Assembly: GCA_035310145.1 (NCBI GenBank)
Contig: DATGEL010000012.1
Location: forward strand, 1-43,902
Origin: Dehalococcoidia bacterium
Lineage (GTDB): Bacteria; Chloroflexota; Dehalococcoidia; CAUJGQ01
DNA: 43,902 nucleotides
Reading direction: 5' to 3'
The position numbers and the translations under genes were made by a program. This document shows, piece after piece, positions 1 to 8,272 of the stretch. A model generated the notes under the pieces. The model did no database searches and was not told the origin of the DNA. It saw nothing but the letters and a program-made list of their open reading frames with translations. How positions within the stretch are numbered: position 1 is the first letter of the stretch; every line of letters begins with the position of its first letter.

Positions 1-1204
<1,204 letters not shown>

Positions 1205-1266
1205 CGGTTCCCCCCATCGGTTCCGTCTGCGTATCTCGCATCTGTCCGCACTCCCATGGTTGGGCG

Positions 1267-1812
1267 CTACGCTGCGAGCAGGTCATCGAACAGCGAGCGG
1301 TAGTGCACCATCGCCTGGCGCAGATCCTCCGTCGTCGCCTCGCCGCGTTCGTTGCGCTCGGAGATGGCGTGCGCCTGGCGGTAGTCACGCACCACGTTGG
1401 CGTGATCCACGGAGACATCGGCGGCGCGCTGATCGAAGTCGCCGACGGGATAGCCGCGCGCCGTCATCGCCTGCTGCACGAGCCGGTCGGCCTCGGCGAT
1501 CGCGTGGCCGGGCTCGTCCACGAAGTGCGCCTGCGTCGCGTGCCATTCGTCCGCAAAGCGCCGGCGGTCGTTCGCTTCCAGCGGGTGGATCTGTAATCCT
1601 TCCACGCGCTGCCGCCGCGCCTGCAATTCGTCCTCGGCGCGGCGACGGTCGCCGTAGGCGTTCACCGTGCGGTCGTATTCGGGGCCAAAGCCCTCGCGCA
1701 GCTCGCTGGTCTGACGCCTGCGCAGCGCCAGGCTGACGATCGCGGCGATCACGATCAACACGGCCACCACGATCGCGACAATGATCACGATCCAAAGCCA
1801 GACTGGCATCAT
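1267..1812 (-). CDS. Membrane-anchored hypothetical protein with the same C-terminal domain as its neighbour
   Basis: A 181-residue protein. Residues 4-30 are one strong transmembrane helix (VWLWIVIIVAIVVAVLIVIA) followed by an RRR stop-transfer signal. The rest is a charged, helical, probably cytoplasmic domain with GFGPEYDRTVNAYGDRRRAE and then HFVDEPGHAIAEADRLVQQA, matching the domain of the soluble paralogue downstream. Similar one-helix proteins are common in Chloroflexota and Actinomycetota, but I know of no assigned function. Start: two adjacent ATGs at 1812 and 1809 follow GGAGGGAG; the second has the better spacing. The pair looks like a membrane form and a soluble form of one domain. 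Confidence 0.82.
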   Translation of the reverse strand: MMPVWLWIVIIVAIVVAVLIVIAAIVSLALRRRQTSELREGFGPEYDRTVNAYGDRRRAEDELQARRQRVEGLQIHPLEANDRRRFADEWHATQAHFVDEPGHAIAEADRLVQQAMTARGYPVGDFDQRAADVSVDHANVVRDYRQAHAISERNERGEATTEDLRQAMVHYRSLFDDLLAA

Positions 1813-1970
1813 CTCCCTCCGCGTCACCGTGCGGCCGCGGCGCCATCGGCCCGCGCCCGCCGGCTCTCGCTTCAACATCCCGCCGGAATCCCGGCGCGAC
1901 ATCCCTCCCTGGGACAGGTCGCTCCTACGCCAAACGAACGTCGCGGTCGGCGCCGGCCACCTGTCCGGGC

Positions 1971-2010
1971 CATTCCGCCATTCCGCCATTCCGCCATTCC
2001 GCCATTCCGA
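1971..2010. repeat. Five tandem copies of an 8-bp unit (CATTCCGC)
   Basis: Four exact copies of CATTCCGC run from 1971 to 2002, and a fifth (CATTCCGA) ends at 2010. They sit in the gene-free stretch 1813-2190 between divergent genes. An 8-bp unit is prone to slippage and may vary between strains. Nothing else in this gap is convincing except the hairpin at 2140-2159. Confidence 0.9.
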
Positions 2011-2139
2011 TGAGGGGAGATCCAACGGGCCGCCGGTAAACGTAGTGGGTGCAAGACCCCGGGCATGCCGCCGTGGCGGCGATCGTCTCGTCGCTGGACG
2101 AGATCTTGCTGCGGGGCCGGTTGAGGCATCACCCGCGAG

Positions 2140-2159
2140 GCCGTTGTCCGAACAACGGC
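2140..2159 (+). promoter_or_regulatory. Short perfect hairpin upstream of the cupredoxin gene
   Basis: GCCGTTGT and ACAACGGC pair around a CCGA loop, ending about 30 bp before the start at 2191 and 15 bp before its AAAGGAG ribosome site. It could be a 5'-UTR hairpin or an operator. The structure is seen; the role is a guess. Confidence 0.35.
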
Positions 2160-2190
2160 GCGTGTGAGCAACGCGAAAGGAGTACCTGTG

Positions 2191-3111
2191 ATGTGCATCC
2201 GTGGCAGGGTGCCAGGTCGAATCGCGGTAACCGGGTTGCTCGCGGCAGTGCTTGTCCTGGCCAGCGCCGCGAGCGTTCCTGGCCGCTCGGCGTCGGCCGC
2301 CACGATGTGGCAGGCGCTCACTGGCGCACAGAGCGGCGATCATGCGATCCAGGCGCTGGCCTTCCTGCCCAACGAGCTCACCGTCGATGCCGGCGACAGC
2401 ATCACCTGGACGTTTCCCACGGACGAGGTGCACACCGTCACCTTCGCCTTCGCCAACTCCGGCGTGCTCCTCGGCGGGCAGCAGTTCACCGTCGCGTTCG
2501 CCACGCCGGGCACATTCGCCTTCCGCTGCCTGATCCACAGCCACATGACCGGCACCGTGCACGTCCAGGCGGCGGGCGCTCCCTATCCGCACGACCAGAC
2601 CTTCTACACCCAGGAGGGGCAGCAGCAAGGCCAGGCGCTGCTGGTGGACGGACACACGGATCGGGCGCAGCAGCAGCAGGCGGCGGCCGCCGGGCCCGGC
2701 CACCAGGCGGCGACCGTGGGCGCGGGTGAGATCAGCAGCACCAGCGGCGGGCAGCAGTCGTTCCTGATCGCGCGCTTCCTTCCCGGAACGCTGGAGGTGA
2801 AGGCGGGCGACACCGTGACCTGGACGGCGCTGGACCCGGCGACGCCGCACACCGTCACCTTCGGCGCCTTGCCTGTTCCCTTCACGAACCCCAACCCGAT
2901 CAATCTCAGCGGTCCCGGCGAGCAGACCACGCTGAGCACGCCGTACCCGCAGTTGCTCAGCGGAACGACGGTCAGCTCCGGCTTCCTGGGCGCGTTCCCG
3001 GGCACGCAGGGCACCACCTTCCAGGTGACGTTCACGGCGCCCGGCACCTACCGCTACTACTGCGAGCTGCACCACGATCTGGGCATGACCGGCACGGTTA
3101 TCGTGCACTGA
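2191..3111 (+). CDS. Exported protein with two cupredoxin (plastocyanin-like) domains
   Basis: A 306-residue secreted copper protein. Residues 1-37 are a signal peptide (basic MCIRGRVPGR, then a hydrophobic core ending near SASAA). Two type-1 copper domains follow. Domain 1 has H81 and C113-x2-H116-x2-M119; domain 2 has H220 and C291-x2-H294-x4-M299. Each has the full His-Cys-His-Met ligand set of plastocyanin/halocyanin-like proteins. A Gln-rich linker (about residues 143-165) joins them. Such proteins usually carry electrons or bind copper outside the cell; a two-domain form could also be related to multicopper oxidases, but no trinuclear-site motifs are visible. AAAGGAG precedes ATG 2191; GTG 2188 is possible. 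It stands alone, with a hairpin at 3131 after it. Confidence 0.85.
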   Translation: MCIRGRVPGRIAVTGLLAAVLVLASAASVPGRSASAATMWQALTGAQSGDHAIQALAFLPNELTVDAGDSITWTFPTDEVHTVTFAFANSGVLLGGQQFTVAFATPGTFAFRCLIHSHMTGTVHVQAAGAPYPHDQTFYTQEGQQQGQALLVDGHTDRAQQQQAAAAGPGHQAATVGAGEISSTSGGQQSFLIARFLPGTLEVKAGDTVTWTALDPATPHTVTFGALPVPFTNPNPINLSGPGEQTTLSTPYPQLLSGTTVSSGFLGAFPGTQGTTFQVTFTAPGTYRYYCELHHDLGMTGTVIVH

Positions 3112-3130
3112 CGCGGCCTCACCCCCCGGC

Positions 3131-3182
3131 CCCCTCTCCAGGTCTTTCCATCGCGCGGAGCGCGATCTCAGATGGAGAGGGG
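3131..3182. terminator. Nested inverted repeat after the cupredoxin gene
   Basis: Outer arms CCCCTCTCCA (3131-3140) and TGGAGAGGGG (3173-3182) enclose a second palindrome, ATCGCGC-GGA-GCGCGAT (3150-3166). It lies 20 bp after the stop at 3111. Terminator or mRNA-stabilising hairpin is likely; CCCTCTCC-type palindromes are also common dispersed intergenic repeats in related genomes. Confidence 0.5.
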
Positions 3183-3308
3183 AGGCGGCGGTGCTGGAAT
3201 CCGATGAGGCTGACGCCTCCCTTCCGGCCGGCGGCCGCGCCTGAGCGATCGGCGCGGCCGTTGCCGCTGGCTGTGATCGGGCGTGCCATTTTCGCCGGCG
3301 GCCGGCGG

Positions 3309-3349
3309 TGGTATACCACAGGAGCGGCACGGGTAGACTACCCTGTGCC
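3309..3349. promoter_or_regulatory. TGGTATACCA palindrome and adjoining hairpin upstream of the CoA-transferase
   Basis: TGGTATACCA (3309-3318) is a perfect 10-bp palindrome of the kind bound by FadR-subfamily GntR regulators. It is followed by an imperfect stem-loop (GGCAC-GGGTAG pairing with CTACCC-T-GTGCC, 3326-3349). Both lie 70-110 bp before the gene start at 3418, a sensible operator position. No GntR gene is in the window. Confidence 0.4.
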
Positions 3350-3417
3350 ATGTCCTGCGAGCCGAAGCATCCCAGCAAGATGCTGCGGCGCGGGCACGGC
3401 GCCGAGGAGGAGCAGCG

Positions 3418-4752
3418 ATGGTCGCGGAGGCAACGTCAACCAGCTGGCGCACCCGCTACGCGGACAAGCTCGTCTCGCCCGAGGAGGCGGTGCAGGTGGT
3501 GAAGGACGGCGACTCCGTCTGGCTCGGCGGCTGGACGGGCACGCCCGCCACGCTGGCGAAGGCGCTGGGCAACCGCGCCGGCGCCCTGCGCCACGTGGCG
3601 ATCGAGACCTTCCTCTCGCCCTACCAGTGGGACTTCAGCGGCCGCGAGCAGAGCTTCTCCGTGCGCACGTTCTACGCCGGGCCGCTGGACCGCGAGGGCA
3701 CGCGCAACAACCGCTTCGAGTACATTCCCCTCTGCCAGTGGCGCGAGGGCGAGGCGCCGCCCGGCATCGCCGCGCCGCACGACGTGAGCATGGTCAACAT
3801 CTCGGCGCCCGACGACGAAGGCTGGTGCTCGTTCGGCGGCGCCGTCTGGTTCGCGCACTCCGTCACGATGAAGGCGAAGACGATCGTGGGCGAGGTGCAC
3901 GAGGACTGGATCCGCACCGGTGGCCAGAACCGCGTGCACGTTTCGCAGTTCGGGCGGCTGGCGCTGGCCCAGCCCTCGCCCGAGCCGCCGGTGATGGCCC
4001 GCAGCGAGGAGACGATCTACGCCGCCGAAGTCATCTGCACGCTGCTTGCCAGCGAGATCGTCAAGGACGGCATGACGCTGCAGATCGGCGTGGGCGACGT
4101 CTCCGCGGCGCTGCTCGCCTACTTGGGCGACAAGCACGACCTGGGCATCCATTCGGAGATGATTCCGGGCGGCATCGTCGATCTGGTCCGGAACGGCGTC
4201 GTCACCGGCAAGCACTACACGCTGCACCCGGGCAAGGTTGTCGGCTCGGCGCTGGTGCTGATGCCGCGCGAAGACCTCGCGTTCATCGACGGCAACCCCA
4301 TGTTCGAGCTGTACGACTTCACGCACACGGATGACCTGCGCAACCTGCTGCGTATCGAGAACTTCTTCGCGGTGAACAACGCCATGGAGGTGGACATCAC
4401 CGGCAACGTCTGCTCGGAGACGCGCGGGCCGCAGGTCTACAGCGGGCCGGGCGGTCAGCCCGTGTTCGGGATCGCCTCGTCCACCAGCTCGGGAGGCTCG
4501 TGCGTCGTGTTGCCCTCGTCGCAGCTCGTGGACGGCGCGCGCTATCCGCGCATCGTCTCGCGGCTGGAGCACGGCGCCACAGCCACGCAGCACCGCGGCT
4601 ACGTGGACTACGTGGTGACGGAGCAGGGCATCGCGCGCCTGCGCGGCAAGACGCTGCGCGAGCGCATCGGCGAGCTGATCAGCGTGGCGCACCCCGACTT
4701 CCGCGCCGAACTGAAGGCGGACGCGCGCCGGCTCTACGGCGTGGACGTGTAG
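3418..4752 (+). CDS. Acetyl-CoA hydrolase/transferase family protein (4-hydroxybutyrate / butyrate CoA-transferase type)
   Basis: A 444-residue cytoplasmic enzyme of the family that moves CoA between acetate and acids such as 4-hydroxybutyrate, butyrate or succinate, through a glutamyl-CoA intermediate. The N-terminal half starts with YADKLVSPEEAVQVVKDGD. The predicted catalytic glutamate is E247 in LGIHSEMIPGG. The C-terminal half has the glycine-rich stretch YSGPGGQPVFGIASS and the terminal ISVAHPDFRAEL block typical of the family. Length is normal. The substrate cannot be read from sequence. GAGGAGGAGC just before the ATG supports the start. A second family member lies at 37428-38915. The gene appears monocistronic, with a possible GntR-type operator upstream. 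Confidence 0.9.
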   Translation: MVAEATSTSWRTRYADKLVSPEEAVQVVKDGDSVWLGGWTGTPATLAKALGNRAGALRHVAIETFLSPYQWDFSGREQSFSVRTFYAGPLDREGTRNNRFEYIPLCQWREGEAPPGIAAPHDVSMVNISAPDDEGWCSFGGAVWFAHSVTMKAKTIVGEVHEDWIRTGGQNRVHVSQFGRLALAQPSPEPPVMARSEETIYAAEVICTLLASEIVKDGMTLQIGVGDVSAALLAYLGDKHDLGIHSEMIPGGIVDLVRNGVVTGKHYTLHPGKVVGSALVLMPREDLAFIDGNPMFELYDFTHTDDLRNLLRIENFFAVNNAMEVDITGNVCSETRGPQVYSGPGGQPVFGIASSTSSGGSCVVLPSSQLVDGARYPRIVSRLEHGATATQHRGYVDYVVTEQGIARLRGKTLRERIGELISVAHPDFRAELKADARRLYGVDV

Positions 4753-4776
4753 GGCGTCCAGCGGCGATCCGCCCAG

Positions 4777-4846
4777 GGAGATTGGTACGATTGGCAGCAA
4801 AACGTACCTATCCTGTTCACAGATCGGTCATAAGGTACCAATCTCC
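4777..4846. repeat. Inverted repeat, 12-bp arms, left border of the toxin-antitoxin island
   Basis: GGAGATTGGTAC (4777-4788) pairs perfectly with GTACCAATCTCC (4835-4846) around 46 nt. Its right part (CATAAGGTACCAATCTCC) recurs with 16 of 18 matches at 6319-6336. It could terminate the CoA-transferase gene, but the second copy suggests a dispersed element. Confidence 0.65.
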
Positions 4847-4882
4847 TCAGCCTGCCGGAGACGGAACCCAGGGAGATACCAC

Positions 4883-5371
4883 GGCAACATAGCGCATACC
4901 TGCGGCTCTGGTCTGGATCTTCCCGAGCGCATGGCCCGCGGGCTTGCCGTAGTGGGTCTCGATATCAGCCGAGCGATGCTGAGCATTGCGCGGGCCGCCG
5001 TGCCTGCTGCCTCCGGTCGTCTGCTGTGTGCAGACATGCGCCACTTACCCATCGCTACAAGTTCCATGGATGCAGTCTAGGCCGTTGGAAGCCTGCACCA
5101 TCTGCCCAGGGCGAATCTTGTGAGCGCAGTGCTGGAGGTGGCTCGCGTTCTGCAGCCCGATGGTCTCCTCGGCATGTCGGTCGAGCGAGGTGGCTTTCAA
5201 GGATTCGTTGAATACCAGGAAGGCGTGGCGGGCCGGCGCTGGTATTCCCATTACGAAGCGGAAGATCTGCGAGCTGCCGTCGAGACGGCGAACCTCCACT
5301 TCGTTGACCTGTTCGTTGGTGGTCCCAGCGAGCACTCGGCCGGCTTTGTGGGACTCTTGATGCGGAAATGA
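4883..5371 (+). pseudogene. SAM-dependent methyltransferase pseudogene
   Basis: One frame from about 4883 to the TGA at 5371 reads as a class I methyltransferase. It has a decayed motif I (CGSGLDLPERMARG), the acidic strand end AVVGLDISRAMLSIARAA, then CADMRHLPIATSSMDAV, a TAG at 5078-5080, and AVGSLHHLP...VLQPDGLLG. Relatives normally have an aromatic residue at the stop position, so the TAG most simply reflects a TGG-to-TAG change. No start codon or N-terminal helix region is recognisable upstream, so the 5' end seems lost too. The downstream part could be made alone from GTG 5120 but would lack the SAM-binding site. Substrate unknown. Confidence 0.8.
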
Positions 5372-5484
5372 CACCGGCTGAGGGACGGGCGGGGACCGAT
5401 GTGCTGTGGGATCCTCGGCGTGCCTGCGCCAATTGGACGATCTGCGTGGCGAAGGGCGCTAACGTATGGTCAGTCGTCTTGCCA

Positions 5485-5499
5485 TGTACAATATGTACA
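5485..5499. promoter_or_regulatory. Paired TGTACA palindromes, likely operator of the Phd/YefM-PIN operon
   Basis: TGTACA-ATA-TGTACA lies 38 bp before the antitoxin start. TGTACA is the core of the palindromes bound by the E. coli YefM antitoxin at its own promoter, so repression by the product of 5537-5824 is a direct prediction. Centre-to-centre spacing is 9 bp here. Confidence 0.6.
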
Positions 5500-5536
5500 A
5501 TTCCCTCGCGCCGCTGCGTAGAACGGAGGTCCGGCC

Positions 5537-5824
5537 ATGACCCGACGCATCAGTATTGCCGACGCGCGGGCGTCGCTCAGCGATGTCACCGGCTCGGTGT
5601 ACCACACCGGCGAAACGGTGATCCTGGAGCGGCACGGCAAGCCGGTGGCCGTGCTGATCAGCCCGGCCGAGTACGAGCGCTACCGCGAATTCTTGAAGCG
5701 CGATCTGTTTGAAGCCATGCGCGAGCTGCAGGCGCTGAACGCCGACAAAGATCCCGATGAGGTGCTGGCCGACGTGACACGAGCGGTTGAGGAGGTCCGC
5801 CGCGAGCAGCGCGGGCAGAAATAG
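5537..5824 (+). CDS. Type II antitoxin, Phd/YefM family
   Basis: A 95-residue antitoxin expected to bind and neutralise the PIN-domain toxin encoded next and to repress the shared promoter. The N-terminal half is a Phd/YefM DNA-binding fold: RRISIADARASLSDV, then a beta hairpin ETVILERHGKPVAVLISPAEYERY. The C-terminal half (about residues 52-95) is a long charged helix that would wrap the toxin. GGAGGT sits 8 bp before the ATG. The toxin gene begins 6 bp after the stop. A pair of TGTACA palindromes upstream fits autoregulation by this family. Confidence 0.9.
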   Translation: MTRRISIADARASLSDVTGSVYHTGETVILERHGKPVAVLISPAEYERYREFLKRDLFEAMRELQALNADKDPDEVLADVTRAVEEVRREQRGQK

Positions 5825-5830
5825 GCTGCG

Positions 5831-6307
5831 ATGAATGGAGTCGCCCGCCTGCTCCGCGTCGTGATTGATACCAATCTGTTTGTGAGCGCGCTGATTCGCA
5901 TGGGCAGCATCCCCGATCAGGTGATTACCGCCTGGCTGGAGCACCGCCTTTGGCTTGTGACCACGCGGGCGCTGAACGCCGAGATCGCCAACGTTCTTGC
6001 GCGCCCCTGGCTTGGCGAGCGCTACACAATTGACTCGGCGAGACAGCGCCGCTTTGTAGACGGTCTTGAAGCAGCCGAGCCGGTGCAGCCGCTCGCAGTT
6101 TTGCCGCTGCAATCGCGCGACGTTGCGGACAACAAGGTCTTGGCCGCGGCGCTCGGCGGCCACGCCGACTACCTCGTCTCCGGAGACAACGATCTGCTTG
6201 CGCTCGACGGCGATCCCGCGCTCGGAGTTCTGCGCATCGTGACGCCGGCCGCGTTTATGGAGCGCCTCGCGGCCTGGGAGCGCGAGGACCGTGAGCTGGG
6301 AGATTGA
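5831..6307 (+). CDS. PIN-domain toxin (COG1569-type ribonuclease)
   Basis: A 158-residue putative RNase toxin paired with the antitoxin at 5537-5824. The PIN fold is seen from the first acidic residue in LRVVIDTNLFVSALI (D13), through LNAEIANVLARPWL with its acidic residue, to RDVADNKVLAAAL and GHADYLVSGDNDLLAL, which carry the remaining magnesium-binding acids. The catalytic set looks intact, so the toxin is probably active; VapC-like PIN toxins cleave RNA. The start lacks a strong ribosome site, fitting coupling to the antitoxin. The stop codon lies inside a hairpin repeat that may end the transcript. Confidence 0.88.
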   Translation: MNGVARLLRVVIDTNLFVSALIRMGSIPDQVITAWLEHRLWLVTTRALNAEIANVLARPWLGERYTIDSARQRRFVDGLEAAEPVQPLAVLPLQSRDVADNKVLAAALGGHADYLVSGDNDLLALDGDPALGVLRIVTPAAFMERLAAWEREDRELGD

Positions 6308-6337
6308 TGCTTTCGTGGCATAAAGTACCAGTCTCCC
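6298..6337. repeat. Related hairpin repeat, right border of the toxin-antitoxin island
   Basis: GGGAGATT at 6298-6305 and GTACCAGTCTCCC at 6325-6337 form an imperfect hairpin. CATAAAGTACCAGTCTCC (6319-6336) matches the right arm of the 4777-4846 repeat at 16 of 18 positions; the centre is shorter. It overlaps the toxin stop codon. Confidence 0.55.
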
Positions 6338-6357
6338 GGCGAAGGTGACGCGAAGCA

Positions 6358-6786
6358 TCAATTGCCCGCCGCCGGCTGGGCCTTGGCGGCGCCCAGGACA
6401 TAAAACTCGATCGCGATGCCGTCCGGGTCGCGCACGGTGAGGCCGGCGCCGTGCGACCACTCCTCCGCCGGCGTGTAGTCGAGGCCGAGCTCGGCCAGCC
6501 GCTGCTCCCAGGCGCGCAGTTCGGCGCGGTCGGCGACGGCGAAGGAGAGATGGTCGAGTCCTGGGCGGCGCACGTCGAAGCGCTCGCCCGTTTGCGCGAG
6601 GTGCTGCGTCAGTCCGAGCACGACGCGGCTCTGCGGCTCCAGCAGGGCGCGGGCTGTGATCTGCTGCGCCTCGTCGCGGCCCTCCCAGACACGGCGCAGG
6701 CCAAGCACCTTCGCGTACCAGGCTTCGCTGGCATCGAGATCGCGCACCGTGAGTTCAACATGGGCGATTCCCTGGAGTGCAGGCAT
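6358..6786 (-). CDS. VOC-family protein (glyoxalase/dioxygenase-like)
   Basis: A 142-residue vicinal-oxygen-chelate protein with two beta-alpha-beta-beta-beta modules (IAHVELTVRDLDASEAWY and GLDHLSFAVADRAEL). Probable metal ligands are H9, H79 and E127 (in IAIEFYVLG), the usual pattern of VOC metalloenzymes such as glyoxalase I, fosfomycin-resistance enzymes and extradiol-type dioxygenases. The reaction cannot be told from sequence. It is transcribed leftwards from a region holding a 27-bp TetR-type palindrome (6842-6868), so a ligand-responsive repressor probably controls it. An AAGGTGAG ribosome site precedes the ATG. Confidence 0.85.
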   Translation of the reverse strand: MPALQGIAHVELTVRDLDASEAWYAKVLGLRRVWEGRDEAQQITARALLEPQSRVVLGLTQHLAQTGERFDVRRPGLDHLSFAVADRAELRAWEQRLAELGLDYTPAEEWSHGAGLTVRDPDGIAIEFYVLGAAKAQPAAGN

Positions 6787-6841
6787 AACTCACCTTCGTG
6801 ATTGGGTGGTTGGATTGAGCGGCGCCCCGCTGCCCTTCACT

Positions 6842-6868
6842 TTTACATACCATCAGACTGTATGTAAA
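6842..6868. promoter_or_regulatory. 27-bp TetR-type operator palindrome
   Basis: TTTACATAC (6842-6850) and GTATGTAAA (6860-6868) are perfect 9-bp arms around 9 nt. The arms contain TACATAC/GTATGTA, as in the E. coli AcrR site. It lies about 56 bp upstream of the VOC start and 62 bp beyond the end of the flavoprotein gene at 6930. It stands out as AT-rich in GC-rich surroundings. No tetR gene is in the window. Confidence 0.65.
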
Positions 6869-6929
6869 TCGCTGATGCGTGCGCTGCGCAGACGCACGCC
6901 GTACGGGTCGCCCGACGCCGGCGCCGCGC

Positions 6930-8087
6930 TCAGAAAATCCGCGTCCCCGGCGGCAGGCCCAGCAGCGCCCGTCCGGCGACCTCGTAGACCGGCTGCTGCA
7001 CCATCATGTGCGCCGTGACCACGTGCACGTCACGGAAGCAGCGTTCGAGCGGGCTGCTCTCGTAGATGCTGCTGGCGCCGCCGGCGTTGTACATCAGGTC
7101 CACCGCCTGTGCCGCCTTGTGGGCGCCGTCCGCCGCGGCGAGGCGCAGCAGGGCGCGCTGCTCAAGCGTCGCCTTGCGTCCTGCCGCGACATCGGCCCAG
7201 ACCTCGTCGATCGTCTGGTAGAGCATGGTGCGGGAGGAGCGCAGCAACGCCTCGGCGCGGGCCACGTCGGCCTGCACGGCGGCGCGCTCGCGCAGCAGGT
7301 TGGTCTGCCCGGCCGGCGTCTTCGCCTGCGCCAGCTCCACAAGCGTGTCGATCGCGTGCCGGGCGATGCCCAGCGCCACGGCTGCCTTCGCAACGGCCAG
7401 CGTGGCGAAAAACGGGAAGGCGTAGAGCGGCCCCGGCTCATACGGCGCCTCGGGGTTGAGGTTCATTACCCGACCCTCGGGCACAAACAGGTCCTGCACG
7501 GTCCAGTCGTGGCTGCCGGTGCCGCGCAGCCCCGCCGTGCGCCAGGTGTCGACGATCTGCACCTCGACGGCGGGGATCAGCGCCTGGCGCCGCTGCGGCT
7601 CGCCGTCCGGTCCCGTCTCGTCGCACAGCACGCCGCCGCCCACAAACCAGTCGGCCTGCTGGCAGCCGCTGCCGAAGGGCCAGCGCCCGCTCACGCGGTA
7701 GCCGCCGTGCACACGGCTGAGGCTGCCGAGGGCATTGATGGAGCCGGCCAGGATCGGCGTCGGCTTGCCGGCGAAGGCCGCCCGCGCTTCGGCGGTGGCG
7801 GCGAACCCGCTGAGCACGCCGGCGTCGCCCGTCAGCATCACGTTCCAGCCGGTGGCGCCGTCGGCGCGCGCGGCCTCCTCGACGACCCGCGCCGCCGTGG
7901 CGATCGCGACCTCCGGCCCGCCCAGCGAGCGCGGCGCATACATGCTGTACAGCCCCGCCGCGCGCAGCGCCTCCACCACCGGCCGCGCCAGGCAGCGCTC
8001 GCGCTCCGTTTCGTCCGCGTGGGCACGGATCAGCGGCGCGAGCGCGCGGGCGGCGGCGAGCAGATCGGGGGCGGCCGTGGCGGTCAT
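6930..8087 (-). CDS. Acyl-CoA-dehydrogenase-fold flavoprotein (two-component monooxygenase type)
   Basis: A 385-residue cytoplasmic protein with the acyl-CoA dehydrogenase fold: helical N-terminus (ETERERCLARPVVEALRAAG), beta domain (YRVSGRWPFGSGCQQADWFV, RGTGSHDWTVQDLFVPEG) and C-terminal four-helix bundle ending SPLERCFRDVHVVTAH. The FRD(V/I)H ending and 'type 2' C-terminal domain resemble flavin-dependent monooxygenases such as HsaA and DszC more than true acyl-CoA dehydrogenases, and I see no clear catalytic glutamate of the dehydrogenases. It probably hydroxylates an aromatic or sulfur compound using reduced flavin from a separate reductase; none is adjacent. GGGAGGA precedes the ATG. 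It may share a transcript with the VOC gene, though a palindrome separates them. Confidence 0.85.
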   Translation of the reverse strand: MTATAAPDLLAAARALAPLIRAHADETERERCLARPVVEALRAAGLYSMYAPRSLGGPEVAIATAARVVEEAARADGATGWNVMLTGDAGVLSGFAATAEARAAFAGKPTPILAGSINALGSLSRVHGGYRVSGRWPFGSGCQQADWFVGGGVLCDETGPDGEPQRRQALIPAVEVQIVDTWRTAGLRGTGSHDWTVQDLFVPEGRVMNLNPEAPYEPGPLYAFPFFATLAVAKAAVALGIARHAIDTLVELAQAKTPAGQTNLLRERAAVQADVARAEALLRSSRTMLYQTIDEVWADVAAGRKATLEQRALLRLAAADGAHKAAQAVDLMYNAGGASSIYESSPLERCFRDVHVVTAHMMVQQPVYEVAGRALLGLPPGTRIF

Positions 8088-8272
8088 CTGTGTCCTCCCG
8101 GCCAGTGCTGCGACGGACCTGGCCAGGACCGATGTGGATGCCGGCTACTGTAGCACGCCGGCCACGGTCCCGCGGCCGGGCCGCGCCGGTTTACAAACGC
8201 GGCGCACGCTGTTACCTCTTACGCATGGCCCGCCGCGCCTGAACCGGCGGGCCGGCGAAAGAGGGCGTCACC

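Noticed and set aside
1267-3378. A 703-codon minus-strand open frame running through the cupredoxin gene
   Set aside because: Only its last 181 codons look real, starting at ATG 1812 after a ribosome site; the rest is antisense to a clear cupredoxin gene and a tandem repeat.
3436-4800. Long minus-strand frame opposite the first CoA-transferase gene
   Set aside because: It has shadow composition (Val/Leu/Asp/His/Arg-rich) and no recognisable domain; the plus strand is a firm match.
8118-8127. CCTGGCCAGG palindrome before the LLM gene as an operator
   Set aside because: A 10-bp GC-rich palindrome is expected by chance in such DNA and it has no half-site extension.
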